Below are positions 18,898 to 28,322 of a DNA stretch of 64,000 bases, one piece after another. The position numbers and the translations under genes were made by a program. The notes under the pieces were generated by a model. That model ran no database searches. It worked only from the letters and a program-made list of their open reading frames with translations, and had not been told where the DNA came from. The stretch's first letter is position 1. Each line of letters opens with the position of its first letter. Source of the stretch: Nostoc sp. FACHB-892 (lineage in GTDB: Bacteria; Cyanobacteriota; Cyanobacteriia; Cyanobacteriales; Nostocaceae); the NCBI RefSeq assembly GCF_014698795.1, contig NZ_JACJTR010000025.1, positions 1-64,000 on the forward strand, written 5' to 3'.

Positions 18898-20873
18898 CCC
18901 CTTACCCCCGTAGGTGCTAAAACCCGAAAATCTGCCTCATTTACTGGCCTATCCAACTTGCGAAACTCAGCCCGCGCTGCCGCTAACACCAACTGCATCG
19001 TCACAGGTGTACCAGCCTCAGCAGCCAGAAATGCTGCATTCAAAGCAATATTGTGGATACTGCCCCCTGTCATATTCAAACGTGCCAAGCGGTTAAAATC
19101 TAAATCTTGTGTTGGTGTCTCTGGTGGAAACACCTTTTGCCACATCATCTGACGTTCAGCCACACCAGGAAAGGGAAAATTCACAATAAACCGCAAGCGA
19201 CGCGTAAAGGCATGATCTAATGAACTCTTGAGATTTGTTGCTAGAATTGCCAAACCGCGATAAGCCTCCAATCGCTGCAACAGATAATTTACCTCAATAT
19301 TGGCGTAGCGGTCATGGCTATCCTTCACCTCAGAACGTTTCCCAAACAAAGCATCCGCTTCATCAAAAAACAGAATCGCCCCGCCATCTTCCGCCGCATC
19401 AAACAAACGCCGCAGATTTTTCTCCGTTTCTCCAATATATTTGTTGACCACAGATGAAAGGTCAATGCGGTAAAGATTTAGCTGCAAATCATTGGCTATC
19501 ACCTCCGCCGCCATTGTCTTCCCTGTGCCGCTTTCACCCGCAAACAAGGCGCTGCTCCCCATACCCCGATTCATGCGGTTGTGAAAACCCCATTCTTGAT
19601 AAACTAGGCTGCGCTGTCGGATTTGGTCAGCAATTTGATGCAGCAAGTTTGTCTCTTCTGCTGGTAAGACGATATTATCCCAAGTTGCTTTGGTGTCGAG
19701 GCGTTGCGCTAAAGTATTTAACTGCGGACGAGTACTAGCAAGACAAGCCGACCACAAACGATTTTGGATTTCACAGTTGGGTGTTTCGGCTAACACTTGC
19801 TGGGCAATTTGCTCAATTTTGACTAAATTCAGGTTAAACTGAGTCGCCAGAATCTGCGGACTACTATCTGCCATTCCTCCTAATGCTTCAGTCCAAGTTG
19901 CTTTTTGTTCTGTGGATGTTGGCTTTTCAACATCTACAACAATTGTCGGCAGACCCAATTGCCTAACTTCACGAGTGCTAAGGAAAAGTAGACCACCACT
20001 GCGAGTAATAAATCGCTGCAAGGGAAGTGCTTGTCCTTCTGTAGTCGGTTTAGTGTCAATTTCTTGGGCATCTAAATACAACGCAAGCGGCAATAGCAAG
20101 CTTTCTCGATGCCACAAACGAGCAATTGTCTCTAATTCTCCTGTCTGAGTGGGCAATAATTCCACTGACAAACGATAGATATATTTATCTAGTTGGGCTG
20201 CTACATGTTGGGCTATTAGTTGCTTGCTGAGGGCATCTGCCCCCACTAGCTGAATAATAGGTAAACGTTGCTTTCTGTGCGTTTGGTGCAGTTGCTGAAT
20301 AATTGTTTCGACAATAGCGTTTTGAGATGGGGGTAATTTTACAGCCCACTCTTCTGTTTCCAGTGACATCAATAATGATGCCAAGCGATCGTCTAAAGAA
20401 TTTAATCCTTTTATATAATTTAATATACGTTCATCTACCCGTAAACCGCTCGTAGTCAGAGATTGAACTCCTGACTGATGAATTTCAATTAATCGCCAGT
20501 AACGCAAAGGGCGTTCCCAAAAAAGGGCATCCCAAGTGGGTTGCTCGAATAGTGATAAAGCCAAGGCAAAGGTAGGATAAGGCTGATGAGAATTATCTAA
20601 AGCTCTGGCACAAAGACGAGCTATCCCTGGATCTAATTCCATTGCCACGCATAACAGTAAAACCTGTCGTTCAAAGTCAGATAAATCTAACTTCTGACTT
20701 AAGAGAAGCAGCGCTGGCGGTGGATTCATCCCTTCCGCCATTGCCATTTCTGTTACTTTAGGCTTCTCAATATCAGGTAACTGTGCAAGTTCACATAAAC
20801 GCCAGCGTAACCAAGCCATTGCATTTGCTAGGTATTCTTCATTGTTTGCTATCCAACAATCGAGGTTGTTCAT
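18894..20873 (-). CDS. AAA+ ATPase of the injection system (Afp15/Pvc15-like)
   Basis: 659 aa. The N-terminal 400 residues are a winged/degenerate ATPase-like part typical of this family. The C-terminal AAA+ module has Walker A GESGTGKT (446-453), Walker B ILFFDEADA (500-508), an ATNLKSSLDHAFTRRLRF arginine-finger/sensor region and a lid domain. Afp15-type ATPases are conserved in eCIS loci and are thought to help assembly or cargo loading. It overlaps the Pvc16-like gene and the small partner gene by 4 bases each. Confidence 0.93.
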   Translation of the reverse strand: MNNLDCWIANNEEYLANAMAWLRWRLCELAQLPDIEKPKVTEMAMAEGMNPPPALLLLSQKLDLSDFERQVLLLCVAMELDPGIARLCARALDNSHQPYPTFALALSLFEQPTWDALFWERPLRYWRLIEIHQSGVQSLTTSGLRVDERILNYIKGLNSLDDRLASLLMSLETEEWAVKLPPSQNAIVETIIQQLHQTHRKQRLPIIQLVGADALSKQLIAQHVAAQLDKYIYRLSVELLPTQTGELETIARLWHRESLLLPLALYLDAQEIDTKPTTEGQALPLQRFITRSGGLLFLSTREVRQLGLPTIVVDVEKPTSTEQKATWTEALGGMADSSPQILATQFNLNLVKIEQIAQQVLAETPNCEIQNRLWSACLASTRPQLNTLAQRLDTKATWDNIVLPAEETNLLHQIADQIRQRSLVYQEWGFHNRMNRGMGSSALFAGESGTGKTMAAEVIANDLQLNLYRIDLSSVVNKYIGETEKNLRRLFDAAEDGGAILFFDEADALFGKRSEVKDSHDRYANIEVNYLLQRLEAYRGLAILATNLKSSLDHAFTRRLRFIVNFPFPGVAERQMMWQKVFPPETPTQDLDFNRLARLNMTGGSIHNIALNAAFLAAEAGTPVTMQLVLAAARAEFRKLDRPVNEADFRVLAPTGVRG

Positions 20874-22111
20874 AAAATCACCACCTTCTGATTTTGGTCG
20901 AAAACAGGCGGTGTTACTGTGCGATCTACCAGTAAACTATCTACTCCATCAATCCGCACCCGCACAAAATACTCACTCGGTGTAACATCTGCAATCCGAA
21001 ACTCCAGCCTATCTGTTTGAGTTGGATGTGGTTGAGCCAGCACTTCGCGATCGCCTAACAATAACGCCACTCGCTGTCTCGGTCGCACTTGAGGGCTTAA
21101 AATCAAGGTGAACGTTACCTCGCCATTAGCGTCTGCTGTTGCCTGTCGTGGTATAATATCCAAAATTTTTGGTGCTAAGGCAAAAGATAATTCATTAGTA
21201 GTGCGAGTTGGTTCGCCAGCCCGCGTTACTTGGACTAACACCGTATATAAACCTGCTGCCCAGTTTTCAGGCTCATCAGGTAATTGGACTTCTATAAATG
21301 TTGCCGTTCTCTCTGCTAAAACTGGCAATTCTAAAGAAATTTCTAAACGAATAAAAGATACAACTACGTTTTCAGCATCTAAGTGGAAACCATTAAGAAT
21401 GAGAATATCACCCAATCTCGCGCTAGCTTGTTGATTAGGCAATTGCAGAGAAACTAGTGTCGGCAAGGGAGACAATAATTTTGATTGCAGAATTGGGCCG
21501 CGATCGTCAGATTGAAGTCTAATAATTGGTAGCGGAGTTTTTGCAGGCAAGCTACTCTCAATCAGCACTACTGACACTTCATAAGCAGCTGAAACTCGAT
21601 AAGGTACTTGAAAAGTTGACCACAGGTTAAACGCCTCTTCCACAGATAGCGGTTGATAAACAATTCGCAACTGTTCTTCTTGTAAGTCAAGGTCATACTC
21701 TGAAGGATCGGTAGTAGGCAAGGCTGCCCTAATATCCGCAGAAGTAATCTTCGGATGGTCATTAAAAACACTCATCGCCACACCTAACAGACGATGACTC
21801 GTAGGTTCTGGAAAGTCATCATTTTGAGCGTAAGCAGTCAGCAAGTAGTAGAGATTCAACGGCAAAAGCTGCCCTCCTGTTTCACCAGGCTTTACTTGAG
21901 AAGGAATATCCATATTCCGCCAAGCTGGGTTGATTTGAGTATCGTAGAGAAATAGATTAACTTGGTCACCACTACTAACAGTACTATCTCGCACCTTATC
22001 CAATGGTCGTGTCGTCACAGTGATTCCCCCCGAACTCTCAACATCAAACCTTTCCTGGAGCAAGTGACGCAATGTAATTGTGACAGCCGCAATAGCTAAA
22101 GCGTTGCTCAT
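20870..22111 (-). CDS. Pvc16/DUF4255 tube-cap protein with C-terminal Ig-like domains
   Basis: 413 aa. Residues 1-180 are the Pvc16 N-terminal (DUF4255) domain: MSNALAIAAVTITLRHLL, SGDQVNLFLYDTQINPAWRN, and LLPLNLYYLLTAYAQND followed by HRLLGVAMSVFNDHP. This family terminates the tube and sheath at the distal end. Residues about 200-400 are two beta-sandwich units (IPT/Ig-like), an extension seen in some family members. The start lies 3 bases after the stop of the 990-aa gene. Confidence 0.9.
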   Translation of the reverse strand: MSNALAIAAVTITLRHLLQERFDVESSGGITVTTRPLDKVRDSTVSSGDQVNLFLYDTQINPAWRNMDIPSQVKPGETGGQLLPLNLYYLLTAYAQNDDFPEPTSHRLLGVAMSVFNDHPKITSADIRAALPTTDPSEYDLDLQEEQLRIVYQPLSVEEAFNLWSTFQVPYRVSAAYEVSVVLIESSLPAKTPLPIIRLQSDDRGPILQSKLLSPLPTLVSLQLPNQQASARLGDILILNGFHLDAENVVVSFIRLEISLELPVLAERTATFIEVQLPDEPENWAAGLYTVLVQVTRAGEPTRTTNELSFALAPKILDIIPRQATADANGEVTFTLILSPQVRPRQRVALLLGDREVLAQPHPTQTDRLEFRIADVTPSEYFVRVRIDGVDSLLVDRTVTPPVFDQNQKVVIL

Positions 22112-22114
22112 CGC

Positions 22115-25087
22115 TTACCCCCTTCTAGCACGTCGTTGCAAGTATTCATTTAAACTCATCACAGATGGTGCTGGACGGGGCTTTGATCGAGGCGGAGGTG
22201 GTGCTGGGGCTGCACTGCGAATTTCTAGCTTACCAATTGTGACTTGAATAGCAGGTGGTGTGTCCACCTGTGGCGATGTCTGCGACGGGCTTCGCCAACG
22301 CTTGTGAGCTTTTTTGCTATTATGTGCAATAACTGACAAATTTTTCACATTAAGGTCATTAATAGGTTCAGATAAGGGTCTTAAATCAGATTCTTCCAAT
22401 TGCCTAAAGTAAGAAGACTCTACCCTATCTCTGCCTCTATCCGCAGACATAGATAGGTTAGGGGATACGTTCTGGGGCAATATTAAGTTTTCAACTGCGC
22501 TGGTTAATGTACCTTCATTAGGATTAATTTGCTGACATTGCATATTTGCAGGATAATGGGCATAATTAATGTTCATCACTTCCCCAGCTTGCTCCAATTC
22601 ATCACACTGTTCGACAACGCCAACTTTCTGGATAGCAATATGTTTGTGGTAATTCTTATTATGGTTTTGCGATCTGACTTCCTGATCAGAAGCTTTTTCT
22701 GTATGAAAATCAGACAAGTGAGAGTTAGAAAAGTTTACTTGCGATTGTATGTCAGTTCCTACAGTTGAAGGATGCAAAGCAGGAGTTGGTACTATATCTG
22801 AATTAATAGCAGTTAGCTGAGTTGTCAGTTGTGAGGTGACAGACGATGGTAGATTATCTACGAATGGTGGAATAGAACTGTTTGTCTGAGGCGAAGATAG
22901 TTTAGCAGAGGCATCTGGAAGAAGTGGCTGCATTGATGAAACATTTTTGTGGGCAAACTTCTGCTGAGTTTCTGGCACATCAGACATAATTTTTTCTTGT
23001 GGTTGAGCAATTGTAGGTACTAAGCTCTGTTTGTGTAAATTCAATAACGTACTATCAATAATAGATGCGTTAGCAGAGCTTACCGTTCCTCGTTCGCGTA
23101 GGGTCTCGTAGAGAAGAGGTTCCCGCAGGGTAGGTATCGCCACAGGTTCTTCTAAAATCTCACTAAAAGCTAGTTGTGGACTGATAAGCTTTTGTACTTG
23201 CAAAGATAAAACATTCCCAGGTATTTGTAGTAATTGCTGTTGTACTAATTTACTTGCAGGTTGTTCTTGGTGGTGAATTACAGAACTTAAGGCAGGAGTG
23301 CTAGTTTCTACTGTCAACCCAAGTTTCAATGTTTTTTGATTTGTAGGCAATATTTGATTAATAACAGGTGCGTTGTTTATAGGTTTTTCTGGAATAGATA
23401 ACTGTGAACCCATCAGCTGTTGTATTTGAGCAGATGAAGGATTTCTATTTATTTGTAGCGAACGCTTTTGTGGTAATTCATTTACAAGTTGTTCCTGTGG
23501 TTGAATTAAAGTAGAATTGGGAGTATTAGTTTTTATCGTGATTGTCGGTATTAAAGGCGACTCTTGATTAATAGCAGATGCATTAGCAAAGCTTGCCGAA
23601 AGTATCGCTGTTGGTTGTTCTACAATCTGTCTGGATAATATTTCTGAAGTTGAAATATTTCCTGATTGTAGAGATTGTTTTTGTAGTGATTCAGTTACAA
23701 GTTGTTCCTGTGGTTGAATTAAAGTAGAACCATGAGTGTTAGTTTCAACTGCTAAGGCAGGTGTTAAAGGCGACAATTGAGTAATAGTAGGTACATTAGC
23801 AAAGCTTACCAAGGGTATCGCTGTTAGTTCTGATTGAAGTTGAGAGGGAAATGCTTCATAACTTTCGACCAATGGTAACTGCGAATGGGTAAAGACTGGA
23901 TTAATTTCTGTAGGTTGCCTATGTAAGTTTTCAGTTACAGATTTACCCTGTTCTATAACGTTAGGGATTGATAAGATAGTAGTGGTTTCTGGTTGTATTT
24001 GCGAAAGAGATTGTTTAAAATACAATACCTTTAGTAAGGGATAAAGAGACACGGCTCGACTAATTTCAATCGATTGATTATTTAATAATTGATTTATAAG
24101 TTTTTCCGATTTTTCTCCAACTAATTTTGAAACAGGAGCATTGTTTTCCTTTGCGATCGCAGTCCTTAAAATTGTGGTATTCAAATTTGACTGCAAAAAT
24201 GTTTTCTCTTGGGGAGCAAATGGAAATATTACTGGCTTGATTGGATGTTCGTTAAAAGGTACTTGCAAATCTGGCTTTATAGGTAATTGCAAAAATAAAC
24301 CCAGATGATCGATGTCAATTAGTTGCTGGACTAAAGATTTAGGTATAAGTTGGCTCTGTCTAGAGATTGGGTCAGAGAAAGAAGTATTTAATTCTCTAGC
24401 CTGTACAGAAATGAGATGATTCGATAGAGAAATCTTTGTTTGTGGCAAAAGTGCAGGCTTCAATAGCTCTGTATTGAAATGAGAGATTATTTGATTTACA
24501 GGCGTTGAAAGTGTTTTTGATTCTAGAAAAGTTTGAGTGAAGAATGGTTCCAAATTGACTAGATTTGAAGGTTCGGCAAAAGAAATGATAGGATTAATTT
24601 GAATTAATTGATTCTGTGAGGATAGAACAGTATCAAAATTTAATGGAGTAGTACTTGTTTTTCCCTCTGTCTTTGCAACCAATTGCTGATTATCAGTACT
24701 AATTTGAGTTGGTACTGACTCTAAAAAAGGCCAATTGGAGGATAATTCTAAATCAGGCTTGTATGCCAAATTAGGAATTGACTTTAGTATTTGTTGGGAA
24801 GATTGAACGGATGCAGAAGTTAAATTAGTTAAGAGCGGGTTAGTTATTTCTTCAGATATTTGCAAGTTTGTTGCAGGCGATCGCCACTCCAAGGATTGTA
24901 CAATTTCATAACTAGGAAATCCCTCGGCTTGTGATGTTGTTTTTAACTCAGTTGATTCTGTAGTAATTGATGACTCCCAGCCAAGGGTAGACTCTGGTAA
25001 CGGTTCAAAGACTGATAAAACAAGAGGTTGAACTGTATCGATTAAGTTAAAGCTTTTAGCTATCAAATCAAACAGATAATTGCTCAT
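22115..25087 (-). CDS. Long repetitive, disordered eCIS protein; candidate length ruler
   Basis: 990 aa, rich in Ser, Gln, Leu, Pro, Asn and Thr, with no membrane helix or enzyme motif. The middle contains imperfect repeats of roughly 85 residues recognisable by STLIQPQEQLVTESLQK, then STLIQPQEQLVNELPQK, and a weaker third VIHHQEQPASKL. Only the C-terminus is conserved in style: IQVTIGKLEIRSAA, a Pro-rich linker, and MSLNEYLQRRARRG, a tail common to proteins placed between tube and cap genes in eCIS loci. Two Nostocales palindromic repeats are built into the frame (near 22268 and 23090). No other tape-measure candidate exists in the operon, so a ruler or scaffold role is plausible but unproven. 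Confidence 0.7.
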   Translation of the reverse strand: MSNYLFDLIAKSFNLIDTVQPLVLSVFEPLPESTLGWESSITTESTELKTTSQAEGFPSYEIVQSLEWRSPATNLQISEEITNPLLTNLTSASVQSSQQILKSIPNLAYKPDLELSSNWPFLESVPTQISTDNQQLVAKTEGKTSTTPLNFDTVLSSQNQLIQINPIISFAEPSNLVNLEPFFTQTFLESKTLSTPVNQIISHFNTELLKPALLPQTKISLSNHLISVQARELNTSFSDPISRQSQLIPKSLVQQLIDIDHLGLFLQLPIKPDLQVPFNEHPIKPVIFPFAPQEKTFLQSNLNTTILRTAIAKENNAPVSKLVGEKSEKLINQLLNNQSIEISRAVSLYPLLKVLYFKQSLSQIQPETTTILSIPNVIEQGKSVTENLHRQPTEINPVFTHSQLPLVESYEAFPSQLQSELTAIPLVSFANVPTITQLSPLTPALAVETNTHGSTLIQPQEQLVTESLQKQSLQSGNISTSEILSRQIVEQPTAILSASFANASAINQESPLIPTITIKTNTPNSTLIQPQEQLVNELPQKRSLQINRNPSSAQIQQLMGSQLSIPEKPINNAPVINQILPTNQKTLKLGLTVETSTPALSSVIHHQEQPASKLVQQQLLQIPGNVLSLQVQKLISPQLAFSEILEEPVAIPTLREPLLYETLRERGTVSSANASIIDSTLLNLHKQSLVPTIAQPQEKIMSDVPETQQKFAHKNVSSMQPLLPDASAKLSSPQTNSSIPPFVDNLPSSVTSQLTTQLTAINSDIVPTPALHPSTVGTDIQSQVNFSNSHLSDFHTEKASDQEVRSQNHNKNYHKHIAIQKVGVVEQCDELEQAGEVMNINYAHYPANMQCQQINPNEGTLTSAVENLILPQNVSPNLSMSADRGRDRVESSYFRQLEESDLRPLSEPINDLNVKNLSVIAHNSKKAHKRWRSPSQTSPQVDTPPAIQVTIGKLEIRSAAPAPPPPRSKPRPAPSVMSLNEYLQRRARRG
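23090..23133. repeat. Nostocales short palindromic repeat inside a CDS
   Basis: The sequence TTCGCGTAGGGTCTCGTAGA followed by GAAGAGGTTCCCGCAGGG belongs to the dispersed palindromic repeats common in Nostoc-type genomes. It is carried in frame inside the 990-aa eCIS gene, where it encodes TLREPLLYETLRERG, a charged island in otherwise Ser/Gln/Leu sequence. Confidence 0.6.
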
Positions 25088-25824
25088 CAGTCAGTCACCA
25101 TTTTTAAGTACAATTGCCGCCGTCTGGGACTCATCGCCAAAACATCAGCTTCACGCCAACCGTAAGCAGCAGCCAAAGTATGCACCTCTCGCAAAACTCG
25201 AAATCCCCAAGTGTTAATCTCAGCCCAGAAAAACGCCACGATATCAAACAATGATTGCCATTGGTGGTTGCAAAGGGAACAGGAAATATCAATTGGCACA
25301 TTTGCTTGAGGATCAACCTGAGCCATCTGGGCAATAATTGCATTGCTCACATGAGATGGCAATTGCTGAAACGGCAGATATTCACCGCCACGCACTGCTT
25401 CCAAAATACAGCGTTCTAATAAAATCTCTTGGGAAATTTCTGGCTGTTTGTGTTCGGTGATCGCTATCATATCTAAACTGTTTGGTAGACGAAAACTAAC
25501 CTCACAATCAGCAATTTCAAGACAATATTTCTCTATTGGTTCAAGTGACAGTGATGCTACACGCATATCTGCAACATCAAAATTAAGTTCCAAAACTTCA
25601 CCACAGCTTGGACAGGTCACTTGACTAACCAGCTGCGAACCAAATGTCCACTCTCGTAATGTCAGCAGCATGGCATCACGCTGACCAAGACTGAGTTGAG
25701 TAAGCATATCTATGGAGGTTTCAGGACAAGCAGTAGCTAGTAGCTTGATTGCTCTAGACCAAGATGGCTGATTACGTCCCCATTCCCAGATATTTAACAG
25801 TTCTGAAGCTGATAGCGATCGCAT
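25087..25824 (-). CDS. Zinc-ribbon baseplate-type protein (T4 gp26-like)
   Basis: 245 aa. Two CxxC pairs (Cys71/Cys74 in TCPSCGEVLEL and Cys182/Cys185 in CSLCNHQW) should bind one zinc. The N-terminal LNIWEWGRNQPSWSRAIKLL and the C-terminal WREADVLAMSPRRRQLYLKMV match the T4-type baseplate/tail-assembly proteins found between tube and cap genes of eCIS loci. It touches the next gene by one base. It lies 101 bases after the tube gene. Function as assembly factor versus structural baseplate part cannot be decided here. Confidence 0.75.
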   Translation of the reverse strand: MRSLSASELLNIWEWGRNQPSWSRAIKLLATACPETSIDMLTQLSLGQRDAMLLTLREWTFGSQLVSQVTCPSCGEVLELNFDVADMRVASLSLEPIEKYCLEIADCEVSFRLPNSLDMIAITEHKQPEISQEILLERCILEAVRGGEYLPFQQLPSHVSNAIIAQMAQVDPQANVPIDISCSLCNHQWQSLFDIVAFFWAEINTWGFRVLREVHTLAAAYGWREADVLAMSPRRRQLYLKMVTD

Positions 25825-25925
25825 ATAGGAATCCTGCTTGAATCTTGCTGAGTATATTGAGAACTAAACCTTTATAGGGCAGATTTTTAGCCAACTTGGA
25901 TTTTCAAAAATCAAATCTTGATTAA

Positions 25926-26405
25926 CTAAGGCGAACGTTCCCAACCTTCATTTTCTATCTTTATGTACTCGATAGCGACAGCATTAGCACTAGCATCAAG
26001 GTCTGGTAAAGCTTGATATTCCGAAACCCAGCAACCAAAAACGCTATATGAAGTAGCTTTTTCACCAGCTTCATCACGAACCTCAATGGTGATATCTTTA
26101 CGGAAATCTGCTAGAGACACTTCTGAACCTTTCTTACCAAGCTCCCAGACCTTCTTTGCCCAATTTTCAAAATCAGGATCTGTAGTAATACCTCGTTCTA
26201 AAGTGATAGCATCATACTTGCTTTGTCCTGGAGACTTATAGACAGTGCTAGGGTCGCCACCTGCGCGATGTTCTATTACCTCAGTGGTTCGCTTCAGACT
26301 GCTGACTTTACTTACCCCAAGCACTTCTTTCCCATCGATTTTCACAACAAACTTAAAGTTTTTGTAAGTGTCTTTACGCTTACCTGTACCTGAAATAGAA
26401 GGCAT
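25926..26405 (-). CDS. Inner tube protein (Afp1/gp19-like)
   Basis: 159 aa. NFKFVVKIDGKEVLGVSKVSSLKRTTEVIEHRAGGD, followed by YDAITLERGITTDPDFENWAKKV and an IKIENEGWER end, is the standard phage-tail-tube family pattern. It stacks as hexamer rings to form the expelled inner tube. Only one tube gene is present, whereas Afp/PVC clusters usually encode two or more. It begins 10 bases after the sheath stop and has an AGGAG site upstream of the ATG. Confidence 0.95.
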   Translation of the reverse strand: MPSISGTGKRKDTYKNFKFVVKIDGKEVLGVSKVSSLKRTTEVIEHRAGGDPSTVYKSPGQSKYDAITLERGITTDPDFENWAKKVWELGKKGSEVSLADFRKDITIEVRDEAGEKATSYSVFGCWVSEYQALPDLDASANAVAIEYIKIENEGWERSP

Positions 26406-26415
26406 ATATTTCTCC

Positions 26416-28059
26416 TTAAACTGCTATTTGTCCGGCTATTTGCTGAATCTTGAGAATCACAAATTCAGCAGGTTTGAGAGGAGCAAAACCAACAATGATA
26501 TTGACAATTCCTAAATTAATATCATTTTGAATTGTTGTTTCCTTATCGCACTTCACAAAGTAAGCATCTTCCGACTTAGTACCTTGAAAAGCTCCTTGAA
26601 GAAAGAGAGTATGCATAAAAGCTCCAAGATTCAAGCGAATTTGCGCCCACAACGGCTCGTCATTTGGCTCAAAAACAACCCATTGCGTACCGCGATAAAG
26701 ACTTTCTTCCAAGAAAAGCGCGAAACGGCGAACCGGAATATATTTCCATTCATCGGTAAGACGGTCATCTCCCTTGCGCGTCCGCGATCCCCAAATCACC
26801 CGACCAAAAGCTGGTAGAGTTCGCAAACAATTAATTCCCAGAGGATTCAATTCCCCATTTTCTGCGTCTGTTAGAGGTACACTCAATTGGGGTACGCCCG
26901 TCAGTATTGCTTCTGTACCTGCTGGAGCTTTCCACACACCGCGTTCAACATCAGTACGAGCAAATACACCCGCGATCGCACCACAAGGGACAAATTCTTC
27001 TATTTGATTTTCTCGTAAAGGATTTGGCTGTTTGATTCTAGGAAAGAAAACAGCAGCATAACTAGTCGGCGCACCAAGGCTCTGAATACCCTTCTTGGCC
27101 TTATCCTTATCAGTCCAACTAGTAGGCGGATCGATGATGAAAAACGCGCGACGGTCTTTACAAAATTCTGCTGCTGGATCGACTAAAGAATCATAATCTA
27201 TATTGCCATCATTTTTATAAGGCGGAATACAAAGAATATTAAATAGATCGGCTTTATTTAAAGCATAAAGACCCTGTTTATTTGCTTCTTTATTTAACCC
27301 AGTGAAGTCATTTACTTCTAAATCGTCACCATCTGAACCACTGTTTTCTTCCGCTTTGGTGTTTGTATCGTTATCATCCCACAACCTTTTATCTGGTGTT
27401 AGTTGAGCATGAGCAGCTGGTCTGTCTGTTGGCAAAGATTCATCTCTAAATCGAACCAAATAAGACTCATTCAACAAAACTTTATCTACTCGTCTGGGAT
27501 GATTTGGCAGCACCGATACGTTGCGAAATAGTTCCAGTTGATTTGTATTTTGATCAAGAACTTTAATGTTGAATAGTTTTTGTGACTCTGCGTCTCGTAC
27601 TACATTAACATCTAGATATTCAATCCGCACTCTTAAGAGATTTCCCCAGTTGCCTTCGTTTGCTGCTTCTAAGTTAAGACCATTAATATTTAGTTGTGCC
27701 TTCTTAGCTGTGGGTTCGGTTTGTCCTGGAGCTTCACTTTCTGGTGGAGTTTGACCTTCTGGTGGAGTTTGACCTTCTGCCTGTTTCAGCTTAGAGTGAG
27801 TGAGTCGGACAATAATTGCTTGGCTACCACCATTGAGGTAAAAATCTCGTACAGCATAGCCAAGAGGACTATTCAGCCACAATCCTCCAAAAATGCGTTC
27901 AAAGTCGCCATAATTGTTGATAGTAATTGGCTCGTCTATAGGGCCTCGTAAGGCGCGACCAATAAAAGCAGTAATAGAGGTAGATACGCCTGTAATCGTG
28001 CGTACTCCACTAGGAATTTCTTCTACATAAACGCCTGGATAAGTTGGTTGTATCGGCAT
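26416..28059 (-). CDS. Contractile tail sheath protein (Afp2-4-like)
   Basis: 547 aa. The N-terminus PTYPGVYVEEIPSGVRTITG, then TAFIGRALRGPIDEP and GYAVRDFYLNGGSQAIIVRL, is diagnostic for phage-type tail sheath proteins. The C-terminal region (VPVRRFALFLEESLYRGTQW, VVFEPNDEPLWAQIRLNLGAFM, GIVNIIVGFAPLKPAEFVILKI) completes it. A Pro/Glu-rich insert (GQTPPEGQTPPESEAPG) near residue 95 and an acidic loop near residue 235 would project outward. It is the first gene of the operon and the only sheath. Regulation is probably through the triple dyad upstream. Confidence 0.97.
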   Translation of the reverse strand: MPIQPTYPGVYVEEIPSGVRTITGVSTSITAFIGRALRGPIDEPITINNYGDFERIFGGLWLNSPLGYAVRDFYLNGGSQAIIVRLTHSKLKQAEGQTPPEGQTPPESEAPGQTEPTAKKAQLNINGLNLEAANEGNWGNLLRVRIEYLDVNVVRDAESQKLFNIKVLDQNTNQLELFRNVSVLPNHPRRVDKVLLNESYLVRFRDESLPTDRPAAHAQLTPDKRLWDDNDTNTKAEENSGSDGDDLEVNDFTGLNKEANKQGLYALNKADLFNILCIPPYKNDGNIDYDSLVDPAAEFCKDRRAFFIIDPPTSWTDKDKAKKGIQSLGAPTSYAAVFFPRIKQPNPLRENQIEEFVPCGAIAGVFARTDVERGVWKAPAGTEAILTGVPQLSVPLTDAENGELNPLGINCLRTLPAFGRVIWGSRTRKGDDRLTDEWKYIPVRRFALFLEESLYRGTQWVVFEPNDEPLWAQIRLNLGAFMHTLFLQGAFQGTKSEDAYFVKCDKETTIQNDINLGIVNIIVGFAPLKPAEFVILKIQQIAGQIAV

Positions 28060-28146
28060 TGTTCAATCTCTAGTTAAGTATTTAGAAGTTACAAATTGAC
28101 AAATTTAGTTTGAGATTTCAAACGATCGCGTCTAAGACGAATAGTG

Positions 28147-28322
28147 ATTGCACTCAATAAACTTACTTAATTTTTAACTTGGTAGCGTGAGATAAGTTTA
28201 TTCACTGTGGGTCTTTTAATTATTAATTGGTAACAGTGAGACAAGTTTATTTACTGGGGAAAATCAGGTTAGCTGAACCTTCTAATTCTGAATTGGTAGC
28301 AGTGAGATGAGTTTATTCACTA
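28147..28322 (-). promoter_or_regulatory. eCIS operon control region with three copies of a dyad operator
   Basis: Read on the minus strand, three copies of the unit TGAATAAACT-n-TCACTGCTACCAATT occur at 28322-28291, 28256-28225 and 28207-28179. Each has a dyad of the form CAGTGA-N11-TCACTG, perfect or decayed. The spacer between the first two also resembles the spacer upstream of the RTX gene (AGAAGGTT-AGCTAA-CTGATTTT). A GAGTGCAA block follows at 28155-28148. The proximal edge is 120 bases before the sheath start codon. The same element is found upstream of the Nif11 and RTX genes. Confidence 0.75.

Noticed and set aside
18265-20148. Plus-strand frames opposite the cargo and ATPase genes
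   Set aside because: They are fully covered by well-supported minus-strand genes and have no motifs.
2083-28059. Prophage interpretation of the tail genes
   Set aside because: There is no capsid, portal, terminase, lysis or integrase gene, and AAA+ ATPase, DUF4157 and Pvc16-type genes are specific to eCIS loci.
28147-28322. Three regularly spaced repeats that could be taken for a CRISPR array
   Set aside because: Unit spacing varies (about 46 and 66 bases), the spacers are similar to each other and to those upstream of the RTX gene, and there are no cas genes. An operator or promoter repeat explains it better.
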